A DNA stretch of 5,159 bases from positions 1 through 5,159 of the forward strand of contig JAKAFQ010000341.1 of assembly GCA_021817875.1 (NCBI GenBank), written 5' to 3'. The translations under genes were made by a program, and so were the position numbers. The DNA is from Pseudomonadota bacterium (GTDB taxonomy: Bacteria > Pseudomonadota > Gammaproteobacteria > Steroidobacterales > Steroidobacteraceae). The notes under the pieces were generated by a model. The model was not told the DNA's origin. It made no database searches and worked only from the letters and a program-made list of their open reading frames with translations. Numbering within the stretch: position 1 is the stretch's first letter; each line of letters begins with the position of its first letter. Shown here in pieces: positions 1 to 5,159 of this stretch.

Positions 1-1383
1 GAAGCGCGCGGCCGGGTCGCCCTCGCCCTTGCCGCCGCAGTCTAGGAGCGTCGCGGGACTGCCCGCGTAGACGTTGGCGGTCACTATGGTGTTGACCAGG
101 CTGAAATTGGCCGCATTGGCGCCGCCGCCGACCGGCAGCGCGCTCGCCGGTCCGAAGCCGCTCAGCCCGGCGCCCGCCTTGCCCACCTTGCCGGTGACGG
201 TGTTGCCGGCCACGGTGTCGTTGACGAGATCGACCCGACCGTTGGTCATGATGCCGGCGCCGCCGTCGGTCGCCGTGTTGTCCGCGATCGTCGAGCGGCT
301 GATGACCTCGAGCACCATGCGGCGCCCGGCGATGCCGCCGCCGCTGGTTGCGCTGTTGCCGATGAACGCGCTGCGCTCGATCTGCGAGGTGTGAAAGCCG
401 GTCTCGAACAGGCCGCCGCCGTTGCCGGCGCTGTTCGGCGCCGCGACCGTGCCGATCTCGCTGTCGGTCATCCGCATCACCGCGTCGTTGTAGATCCCGC
501 CGCCATTGGCGGCGCTGGTGTTGCCGCTCACCACCACGTGATCGAGCGTGATCGGCCCGGTGTTATAGATGCCGCCACCCTCGCCGCCGGCGGAATTATT
601 CACGACCCTCAGGTCCGACAGCGTGACCATCTGGATCGTCGCGCCCGAGTCGCTCTCGCCGGGACCGCCGTGACCCTCCGGACCGGCGCAGCCGCCGCCG
701 CCGTGCCCGCCCCCGCCGCCGCAGCCGCCCTCGTCCTCCTCGCCTTCGGTCGCGGTCGAATCGATGACCTGGATTTCCGCGCCGGCGCCGATGGCGATGC
801 CGCCGCCCATGCGCGCGAAGCGGATCACCGCGGTCGGCACCGAGGCGTCGAGCACCTGCGGCGCCGGCACGTAACCGTTTTCGACCGTCATGCCCTGGAG
901 CGTCACGCTGATGTTGCTCTGCGCCGAGCTCGGCACCTCGATGTGAAAGACCCGGTCCTGGTCCGCGCCCGGCGCCCATCCGATCAGCGTCTGGCCCGAG
1001 CCTGCCCCGATGATGCTCATGCTCTGCACGATGTTCAGGTCTCCCCGGGAGGCATCGGGGGTGTGCTGCACGGCGTAACTGCCGTTCACCAGGGCCGGTG
1101 TCTCATCCGTCCCGGTCACGCTGAGCACATAGGTTCCGGCGGGCACCTCGATCGTGCTCGCGGTCGGCGTGGCATCGGCGAGCTGGATCGCGGCACGCAG
1201 GGTGCACTGTCCCTGGCCGTCGTCGCACACCCCCGCGGTGATCGCCGCCGGCGATGCGGGCGCATCCACCGTGGAATTGACCTGGATCGTGGCCGCCTGG
1301 ACGGCCGTGCCGCCCAGCACCAGCGCGAGAACGGCTGCGAGCCTTCCGGCCCAGCGAGTCGCAGCAGACATCGTCATGTTCAT
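1..1383 (-). CDS. Secreted CSLREA-type right-handed beta-helix protein, 3' end beyond the window
   Basis: This frame is open from ATG at 1383 to the left edge: 461 residues with no stop, so the C-terminus is missing. Residues 1-30 look like a Sec signal peptide (basic WAGR, then LAAVLALVLGG), with likely cleavage after VQA30. Next comes a CSLREA-like N-terminal module: VNSTVD at 35-40, C53, and C60-TLRAAIQLAD. From about 260 onward it has degenerate beta-helix rungs of the form N-N/T-S-A-x-GGGIYN (268-273, 293-299, 322-326, 347-351), then VNTIVTANVY and a DC-GG at 448-451, as in adhesin-like proteins. A Gly/His/Cys/acidic loop at 212-246 interrupts the helix. The start is set by GGAGG 7 bases upstream and a 4-base ATGA overlap with the protease stop. 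In-frame ATGs two and four codons later lack this spacing. The role is inferred as a surface-exposed adhesin or structural protein; the substrate is unknown. Whether it ends in the same sorting tail as its neighbours cannot be seen. Confidence 0.9.
   Translation of the reverse strand, partial: MNMTMSAATRWAGRLAAVLALVLGGTAVQAATIQVNSTVDAPASPAAITAGVCDDGQGQCTLRAAIQLADATPTASTIEVPAGTYVLSVTGTDETPALVNGSYAVQHTPDASRGDLNIVQSMSIIGAGSGQTLIGWAPGADQDRVFHIEVPSSAQSNISVTLQGMTVENGYVPAPQVLDASVPTAVIRFARMGGGIAIGAGAEIQVIDSTATEGEEDEGGCGGGGGHGGGGCAGPEGHGGPGESDSGATIQMVTLSDLRVVNNSAGGEGGGIYNTGPITLDHVVVSGNTSAANGGGIYNDAVMRMTDSEIGTVAAPNSAGNGGGLFETGFHTSQIERSAFIGNSATSGGGIAGRRMVLEVISRSTIADNTATDGGAGIMTNGRVDLVNDTVAGNTVTGKVGKAGAGLSGFGPASALPVGGGANAANFSLVNTIVTANVYAGSPATLLDCGGKGEGDPAARF
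646..750 (-). other. Gly-rich, Cys/His/acidic loop inside the beta-helix protein
   Basis: These bases encode residues 212-246. The loop starts with an acidic run (EGEEDE), continues as GGCGGGGGHGGGGC, then has CAGPEGHGGPGESDSG. It contains two Cys, two His and several Glu/Asp residues among about twenty Gly. It sits between an ordinary strand-like segment (AEIQVIDST) and the next rung (TIQMVTLSDLRVVNN), so it reads as an insertion looping out of the helix. Metal binding or a flexible spacer is possible but only inferred. Confidence 0.6.
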
Positions 1384-3722
1384 GGCCTTGCCTCCGGCCG
1401 CGTGCCGTCCTGCCTCGTCCGCCCGCGCCGGGCTGCGCGCCGGACGCGCACGCCCGCACCGGTCAGACCCAGGCCGAGCAGCACCAGCAATGTCGGATCG
1501 AACGGTTCGCCGGGTGTGAACACGCAGCCACCGCCGCCTGAGGTGCTCGACACACTCGAACCCGATGTGGTTGTGATGGCGGCGGAGGCTTCCTCCGACG
1601 ACACGCTCTCCTGACTTTTGGTATCGAGCGTGCGTACGGCGTAGTAATACGTTCCCGTCGCCAGACCGGAATCCGTATACGTCGTGTCCTGGTACGGGAC
1701 GCTGCCGATCTGCGTGAACGCGCCGCTCGCCGAGCTCGCCCGATACACGTCGTAGCCGTCGACATCCAAGGCGGCATTGGCGGGCCAGGACAGCGTTGCC
1801 GAGGTTCCGCTCACCGTGGCGGCGAGGCTGGCCGGCGCCGCCGGGGGCGCCACCGGCCAGGCGTCGAAGGCCGCTTTGAGGTTGAGCTTGCCGTAACCCC
1901 AGGTGTCATTGGGGGCCGTGCCGACCGGGTCGTCCACGGTCGCGTAGCGCTCCAGATAGTCCTTCATCTCGGCGGGTGTCGCGGCCGGGGCGAGCTGCAG
2001 CAGCAGGGCGACCGCGCCACTGACGATCGGTGCGGCCATGCTCGTGCCCTGGCGGAAACTGTGCACGCCGTCGAGATCGAGGTAACAGTCGATGCAGGTG
2101 CCCTCCGGCCAGACCGTCTGCGCCGAATAGGCCGCGGCGATCCAGGCTCCGGGGGCGGTGATCTCCGGTTTGCGCACCGCCGGGCACTCGAGTCCGAGCG
2201 AGCAGGCGCGGCGCGGCCCGGCGCTGCTGAAGTAGGCAATCTGTCCCAGGGGGTTGGAGGTGACCGCCGAGATCGGTCCGGCGAGACTCTCCCAGGTGTT
2301 GCGCGTGTTGTAGGCCGCCACGGTGATCGGCGCGCTGGCGGTGGCCAGATCGCTCAGCGTGTCGGTCGCATCCAGGTTGCTGGTGAAACGCGCGCCGCTG
2401 CTCGAGCCGTCGGTCCAGGCATCGAATCGCCCGTTGGCCACCACGGTGCCGGTGAGCGTGATCTGCCAGCCGGAGGAGGCGAATGGCGCATCGGCGGTCG
2501 CCGACAGGCTGATGAGGATCTCCCGATCGCCGTTCAGCGGATTGACGTTACCCGAGACGATGGTGGCCCGCCCGCTGCAGAATGCGCTCTGGGTCGACGC
2601 CTCGCTCACCGGCGCGGCGATCACGCCCGAATCGCAGCCGCTGCCGTTGCTGACCTCGACGGCAAGCTGATCGGTACCGGCGTACCAGATGTCGATCAAC
2701 GTGAGGTCCGTGGCCACCGGCACCTGCGCGCCGGTGAGCACCGAGCCGCCGGCCGGAACGGTTCCGGACGCATGCGTGGCGTCATCGGCGTGGTTCCCGG
2801 CGGCGATGACGATGAGGCGACCCGGCCCGGAGGCGTTGTCGAGCGCCCGGTCGGCGTTATCGGTGCCGTCGTGCGGGCCGATTTCCGTGCCGAGGCTGAG
2901 ATTGATCACCAGGGGCCGTCCGAGCGCACTGGCTTCGGCCTGCAGATCCGCGATCGCCTGCAGCAGGTTCACCGTCGTCCACTCGCCCTTGGCGACGAGC
3001 AGGCTCGCCTGCGGCGCCATGCCCACGTATCGATAGGCCGGCTCGCCGTTGCCGGTCGCCGCGCCGTTGCCGGCGGCGATCCCGGCCACCTGCGTGCCGT
3101 GTCCGACGGTGTCCACCTCGGCACACTGCCCGGCATCGATCTGCGTCTGGCTGCAGCGGCTGCCGGTGGTGTAGTCGTACAGCTCGATGATGCGCGTCCC
3201 GCCCTGCGGATCACGGAAATCCTGATGGCTGAGATCGATGCCGGTATCGATGATGCCGATCAGCACGTTCCGACCGGTATCCCCGCGCCAGTCCGGCGGC
3301 GTGCCGCTGCGCACCAGATCCGCGCCGGTCGCCGCCACCGCCACGTCGAGCTGCGGCCGCAGCGCCACCGCGGGCTCCACGTAGCGCACGCCCGGCAGCT
3401 GCGCGAGATTCGCGAGCTCACTGACCGGCACCTCGATGCCCGCCACGTCGCCGGAGGTCCACAGCACATGCCCGCCGACCGCGGCGACATCCGGCGTGCT
3501 GCCCATGAAGCGCACAGACGCCGACACTCCTGCCGGCTGAGTCGCCGTCGCCGGGCGCACCATGCCCTTGTTGGCCAACGCACCCATGACCGTCGGCCGG
3601 CTTTGCTCGCGCAGCAGCAGCGTCGCAAGCGGCGCCAGCCGCATGCCCTGCGCACCGGCCGAGCCGCACGCCAGCGTGGCCCACACACCGAGCAGCACGC
3701 CCGCGAGGCCACGCCGGCTCAT
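1380..3722 (-). CDS. Secreted subtilisin-like serine protease (S8) with FnIII domain and C-terminal sorting tail
   Basis: The product has 780 residues. The signal peptide is 1-24 (LAGVLLGVWATLACG, cleavage after AGA24). A propeptide-like region follows at about 65-125 (SVRFMG ... GVRYVEPAVAL). The S8 catalytic domain, about 150-620, has the full active site: Asp159 in GIIDTGID, His208 in VGHGTQVAGI, oxyanion Asn310 in VIAAGN and Ser561 in GTSMAAPIVSGA, so it should be active. About 155 residues (312-465), with C363 and C382, are inserted between Asn310 and the next core segment (PITVAAYNTR). A fibronectin type III domain spans about 626-717, followed by a Ser/Thr linker, then GGGGCVFTPGEPFDPT, a hydrophobic stretch and an Arg-rich end. 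Other Cys pairs suit a secreted protein: 190/200, 507/513 and 543/546. The start is fixed by GGGGAG 5 bases upstream and a 4-base overlap with the lipoprotein gene. The natural substrate is unknown; co-operonic surface proteins are candidates. Catalytic assignment is firm, the exact subfamily is not. Confidence 0.96.
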   Translation of the reverse strand: MSRRGLAGVLLGVWATLACGSAGAQGMRLAPLATLLLREQSRPTVMGALANKGMVRPATATQPAGVSASVRFMGSTPDVAAVGGHVLWTSGDVAGIEVPVSELANLAQLPGVRYVEPAVALRPQLDVAVAATGADLVRSGTPPDWRGDTGRNVLIGIIDTGIDLSHQDFRDPQGGTRIIELYDYTTGSRCSQTQIDAGQCAEVDTVGHGTQVAGIAAGNGAATGNGEPAYRYVGMAPQASLLVAKGEWTTVNLLQAIADLQAEASALGRPLVINLSLGTEIGPHDGTDNADRALDNASGPGRLIVIAAGNHADDATHASGTVPAGGSVLTGAQVPVATDLTLIDIWYAGTDQLAVEVSNGSGCDSGVIAAPVSEASTQSAFCSGRATIVSGNVNPLNGDREILISLSATADAPFASSGWQITLTGTVVANGRFDAWTDGSSSGARFTSNLDATDTLSDLATASAPITVAAYNTRNTWESLAGPISAVTSNPLGQIAYFSSAGPRRACSLGLECPAVRKPEITAPGAWIAAAYSAQTVWPEGTCIDCYLDLDGVHSFRQGTSMAAPIVSGAVALLLQLAPAATPAEMKDYLERYATVDDPVGTAPNDTWGYGKLNLKAAFDAWPVAPPAAPASLAATVSGTSATLSWPANAALDVDGYDVYRASSASGAFTQIGSVPYQDTTYTDSGLATGTYYYAVRTLDTKSQESVSSEEASAAITTTSGSSVSSTSGGGGCVFTPGEPFDPTLLVLLGLGLTGAGVRVRRAARRGRTRQDGTRPEARP
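1383..1538 (-). other. C-terminal protein-sorting tail of the S8 protease (JDVT-CTERM-like)
   Basis: Residues 729-780 have three parts: GGGGCVFTPGEPFDPT, a hydrophobic segment (LLVLLGLGLTGAGV) and a basic end starting RVRRAARRGR. This layout is typical of CTERM sorting signals processed by a dedicated intramembrane protease. The GGGGC plus FDPT spacing best matches my recollection of the JDVT-CTERM family (partner MrtJ); the family name is from memory. The basic tail after the membrane segment is about 22 residues, which is long for such signals. By analogy with other Cys-containing CTERM tails, Cys733 may mark the processing or lipidation site. Confidence 0.7.
1391..1395 (-). promoter_or_regulatory. 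Ribosome binding site (GGAGG) for the beta-helix gene
   Basis: On the minus strand GGAGG lies 7 bases before the ATG at 1383. It falls inside the last codons of the protease gene (RPEARP then TGA), so the protease C-terminal tail doubles as the next gene's translation signal. With the ATGA stop/start overlap this predicts translational coupling. Confidence 0.8.
2328..2789 (-). other. About 155-residue insertion within the subtilase catalytic domain
   Basis: These bases encode protease residues 312-465, between the oxyanion-hole segment (VIAAGN310) and the next conserved core strand (PITVAAYNTR). The region is rich in alternating hydrophobic/polar stretches (LTLIDIWYAG, DQLAVEVSNG, REILISLSAT, WQITLTGTVV) and has one Cys pair (363/382), which suggests a beta-sandwich or jelly-roll. 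Some S8 proteases, such as clostridial Csp enzymes, carry a jelly-roll at a comparable place. The resemblance is one of layout only. Confidence 0.5.
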
Positions 3723-4165
3723 GGGCTCTCCCCGCAGGGGCTCTCCCCGCAGGCCGGCGGCAGCGCCTTGGCGAGCTCGACATAGCGCACGAACCGCAAC
3801 GCCGTCAGGCGCCCGAGCGCCTCGGGGCGCAGCCGCGCCGCAACGATGTCCCCGGTCGTGCGCACGATCGTCACACCCGCCTCCCGCAGCGCCTGCCGCT
3901 CCGCCTCACTCACCGGACCCGTGGTACGGATCAGCACCGACATTCGTCTGGATCGATCCCTCGAGGCGCGTGCGCGGACGTCCGCCGCCAGTTTTCTCCC
4001 GGACGCCGAACCGGCAACGCTCTGACCCGTCGGCCCGGCATTGAGCGGGGCGCACGCGCTCACGAACCCGCCGGCGAGCATCAGCCACCCTGCGACGCCC
4101 GGTACCGGCCGTCGCGCCCGGCCACTGGCGGGAATTTGCCGTCTTCGCATCTTGCGTTGCGACAC
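3719..4165 (-). CDS. Small predicted lipoprotein with a stand-alone subtilisin-propeptide (I9-like) domain
   Basis: The product has 148 residues from a GTG start. AGGAG lies 6 bases upstream of the GTG; the in-frame ATG at 4150 is five codons later and too far from it. A long Arg-rich N-region precedes a hydrophobic core (VAGWLMLAGG) and lipobox VSAC38; the absence of Asp after Cys38 suggests the outer membrane. A basic linker follows (about 55-74), then a compact domain at 75-137: strand SVLIRTTG, helix SEAERQALREAG, strands VTIVRTTG and IVAARL, helix PEALGRLTAL, strand VRYVE. This order fits the inhibitor I9/propeptide fold. Residues 98-137 align without gaps to 84-123 of the protease encoded next, 15 of 40 identical, including T-x-GD and VRYVE-x-A-x-AL-x-P. 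Its stop overlaps the protease start by 4 bases. I infer a tethered inhibitor or intermolecular chaperone of that protease. The C-terminus is the odd CGESPCGESP. The gene is clear; the function is inference. Confidence 0.82.
   Translation of the reverse strand: MSQRKMRRRQIPASGRARRPVPGVAGWLMLAGGFVSACAPLNAGPTGQSVAGSASGRKLAADVRARASRDRSRRMSVLIRTTGPVSEAERQALREAGVTIVRTTGDIVAARLRPEALGRLTALRFVRYVELAKALPPACGESPCGESP
3723..3752 (-). repeat. Perfect 15-bp tandem repeat duplicating the protease ribosome binding site
   Basis: The minus-strand unit CTGCGGGGAGAGCCC occurs twice, head to tail, directly before the protease ATG. Each copy contains GGGGAGAG. The proximal copy (GGGGAG, 3728-3733) is spaced 5 bases from the ATG and is the likely working site; the distal one (3743-3748) is 15 bases further upstream. 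In the lipoprotein frame the repeat gives CGESP twice at its C-terminus. Fifteen bases is five codons, so copy-number change keeps the reading frame. Confidence 0.95.
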
Positions 4166-4167
4166 CG

Positions 4168-4176
4168 TCCTCTCCT
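4168..4176 (-). promoter_or_regulatory. Ribosome binding site (AGGAGAGGA) that decides the lipoprotein start
   Basis: In the 25-base gap between the DUF11-protein stop and the lipoprotein gene, minus-strand AGGAGAGGA sits just before the GTG at 4165, with the AGGAG core 6 bases away. This favours the GTG over the ATG at 4150. No promoter-like sequence or hairpin fits in the gap, so the lipoprotein gene is probably co-transcribed with the gene upstream. Confidence 0.75.
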
Positions 4177-4190
4177 GTCCGCCGCCTCCG

Positions 4191-5159
4191 CTAGAGTTCC
4201 CGGCCACGCCGCGTCTTCGGCGTCCGCCGCAGGCGACGCGCTCCGAGTCCGGCAAGCCCCACCGCGAACGCCACCAGCAGCGTCGGGTCGAACGGCCCGC
4301 CAGGGGCGTACACGCAGCCACCACCGCTGCTGCTGCTCGTGGTCGGCGTCGTCGGCGTCACCGGCGTCGTCTCCTCCGCGACCGTCAGCGGTACCGTCGT
4401 CGTGTTATTGGTGACATCCGTATCGACGTCGTCAGTGGTGACCTCGAAGTCCACGTCCGCGCTGCCCGCAGACGTCGCCACCAGGTTGAGCGTCCCGGTC
4501 ACACTCTGCCCCGAGCCGATGGTTCCGCAGTCGCACACCGCGCTCAGCTGATCCTCCAGCAGCGTGCACGTGCCGCCCGAAGCGACCTGCATCTTCTGGT
4601 AGGTCATCCGGTTGCGGAAAGTCGCCAGCACCCGCACGTTGGTCGCCGCATCCGGACCGGCGTTGTTCACCGTGAAGTTCACTCCCGCCTGACCATGCAC
4701 CTTCGGCTGCTGCCCCGGACCGCTCGCCGACACCCCGACGTTGCTCGTTCCCTGGATCAGCATCGTCACCGTGGTCGCATTGTTGTCCGGGTACAGATCC
4801 ACCGGCGCGGTCGCGCTGATGTGCGCGGTGATCGCCACCACCCCCGCCGCCGTTCCCTTGCCGTTCACGTTGAGCGTCACGCTCTGCCCCTGTCCCAGCG
4901 TCCCCACGTCGCAGGTGATCACGCGCGTGCCCGTATCGAACGCGCAGTCCGAGGTCCCCGACCCGGTGGTCATCGTCGCACCCGAGAACGAATAGTTCCC
5001 CGGCAGCGGATCGGTCGTGATCAGCACGCCCGTCGCTTCCGATGCGGTCGTCGAGTCATTGGTGAACCCGAAGGACGCATTCGCCGGCGCGCCGCGCGGC
5101 ACCCGGTCCGGACCGCTCTTCTGGCTCACGTGCATGTCGGCGCGCGCGATGAACAGCTC
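4191..5159 (-). CDS. Surface protein with two DUF11-like repeats and C-terminal sorting tail, 5' end beyond the window
   Basis: The frame is open to the right edge, giving 322 visible residues and ending at TAG. The first internal ATG (5135) is not the start, because the preceding codons (ELFIARAD) complete the first DUF11-like repeat. Repeat 1 is about residues 6-137: ADMHVSQKSGPD, ATGVLITTDPLPG, C72/C83 around ITCDVGTLGQGQSVTL, then YPDNNATT. Repeat 2 is about 138-261: SNVGVSASG, NNAGPDAATNVRV, C198/C209/C211 and CGTIGSGQSV, then TDVTNNTTTVPL. These are immunoglobulin-like beta modules common in exported, surface-attached proteins. A Thr/Pro/Ser linker (262-278) leads to SGGGCVYAPGGPFDPT, a hydrophobic segment and an Arg-rich end, nearly the same tail as on the protease. 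More repeats and a signal peptide are expected upstream. The likely role is a surface stalk or adhesin; the ligand is unknown. Confidence 0.93.
   Translation of the reverse strand, partial: ELFIARADMHVSQKSGPDRVPRGAPANASFGFTNDSTTASEATGVLITTDPLPGNYSFSGATMTTGSGTSDCAFDTGTRVITCDVGTLGQGQSVTLNVNGKGTAAGVVAITAHISATAPVDLYPDNNATTVTMLIQGTSNVGVSASGPGQQPKVHGQAGVNFTVNNAGPDAATNVRVLATFRNRMTYQKMQVASGGTCTLLEDQLSAVCDCGTIGSGQSVTGTLNLVATSAGSADVDFEVTTDDVDTDVTNNTTTVPLTVAEETTPVTPTTPTTSSSSGGGCVYAPGGPFDPTLLVAFAVGLAGLGARRLRRTPKTRRGREL
4194..4325 (-). other. C-terminal protein-sorting tail of the DUF11 protein (JDVT-CTERM-like)
   Basis: Visible residues 279-322 comprise GGGCVYAPGGPFDPT, a hydrophobic segment (LLVAFAVGLAGLGA) and a basic end (RRLRRTPKTRRGREL). 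It matches the protease tail at SGGGCV-[YF]-[AT]-PG-[GE]-PFDPTLLV, and the DNA is also similar, for example acacgcagccacc occurs in both on the plus strand. Assignment to JDVT-CTERM is from remembered motif shape. Confidence 0.7.

Noticed and set aside
391..1614. Long plus-strand open frame of 407 codons
   Set aside because: It lies opposite the beta-helix gene and the protease 3' end, and is very rich in Arg, His and Ala as expected for the antisense of high-G+C coding DNA. It has no recognisable domain, while the minus strand has clear domains.
3665..3670. Lipobox in the protease signal peptide (TLAC19)
   Set aside because: The -3 position is Thr rather than Leu/Val/Ile, and a better signal peptidase I site (AGA followed by QG) lies just after it.
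2061..3785. Long plus-strand open frame of 574 codons
   Set aside because: It is antisense to the S8 catalytic domain, with Arg/Gly/His-rich composition and no motif. The minus-strand frame has all catalytic residues, so this is a shadow.
3562..4044. Plus-strand frame of 160 codons opposite the lipoprotein gene
   Set aside because: Ser/Pro/Arg-rich composition without a domain. The minus strand here has a ribosome binding site, a lipobox and homology to the neighbouring propeptide.
4090..4150. Twin-arginine export motif in the lipoprotein N-region (RRRQI, RARRPV)
   Set aside because: Several Arg pairs are present, but none has the full S/T-RR-x-F-L-K pattern. A Sec lipoprotein signal explains the region; Tat export cannot be fully excluded.
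4166..4190. Promoter or terminator between the DUF11 and lipoprotein genes
   Set aside because: The gap is only 25 bases, is filled by the ribosome binding site, and shows no -10/-35 pattern or hairpin with a T-run.
4166..4324. Upstream extension of the lipoprotein frame to an ATG at 4324
   Set aside because: The extension overlaps the DUF11 protein's sorting tail in another frame, is Arg/Gly-rich noise, and would bury the signal peptide. The GTG at 4165 has a well-placed ribosome binding site.
5133..5135. ATG at 5135 as the true start of the DUF11 protein
   Set aside because: The frame stays open upstream to the window edge, and those codons (ELFIARAD) complete the first DUF11-like strand. 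Starting at this ATG would leave no signal peptide.
1..5159. tRNA/rRNA genes, CRISPR arrays, insertion sequences, attachment sites
   Set aside because: Nearly every base lies in the four minus-strand genes. No spaced direct repeats, terminal inverted repeats or RNA-like sequences were seen.

Overview
The window is one stretch of a minus-strand operon from a high-G+C Gram-negative bacterium. By eye the DNA is about two-thirds G+C, with strong G/C at third codon positions. Sec signal peptides, a lipobox lipoprotein, DUF11 repeats, a CSLREA-type beta-helix protein and GGGC...FDPT C-terminal sorting tails together suggest a proteobacterium, probably gammaproteobacterial. I cannot name genus or species.

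In transcription order (right to left) there are four genes. (1) The C-terminal 322 residues of a secreted protein with two DUF11-like repeats and a sorting tail, 4191 to beyond 5159; its N-terminus is off the right edge. (2) After a 25-base gap, a small predicted lipoprotein, 3719-4165. Its folded part resembles a free-standing subtilisin propeptide / inhibitor I9 domain. (3) Overlapping it by 4 bases (ATGA), a 780-residue secreted subtilisin-family (S8) protease, 1380-3722, with a fibronectin type III domain and the same sorting tail. (4) Overlapping that by 4 bases, the first 461 residues of a secreted right-handed beta-helix protein with a CSLREA-type N-terminus, from 1383 off the left edge. 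No promoter or terminator is visible, so the operon runs past both ends.

All four products are predicted to leave the cytoplasm. The two whose C-termini are visible share nearly the same SGGGC-V-x-x-PG-x-PFDPTLLV motif, hydrophobic segment and Arg-rich end, which I read as a JDVT-CTERM-like surface-sorting signal. The most interesting point is that the lipoprotein aligns without gaps (15 of 40 identical residues) to the propeptide of the protease encoded immediately after it, and the two are translationally coupled. My inference is a membrane-tethered inhibitor or folding helper made together with its protease, inside a cassette of surface-displayed repeat proteins. No RNA genes, CRISPR array, insertion sequence or plus-strand gene could be supported. 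The only non-coding DNA is the 25-base gap at 4166-4190.
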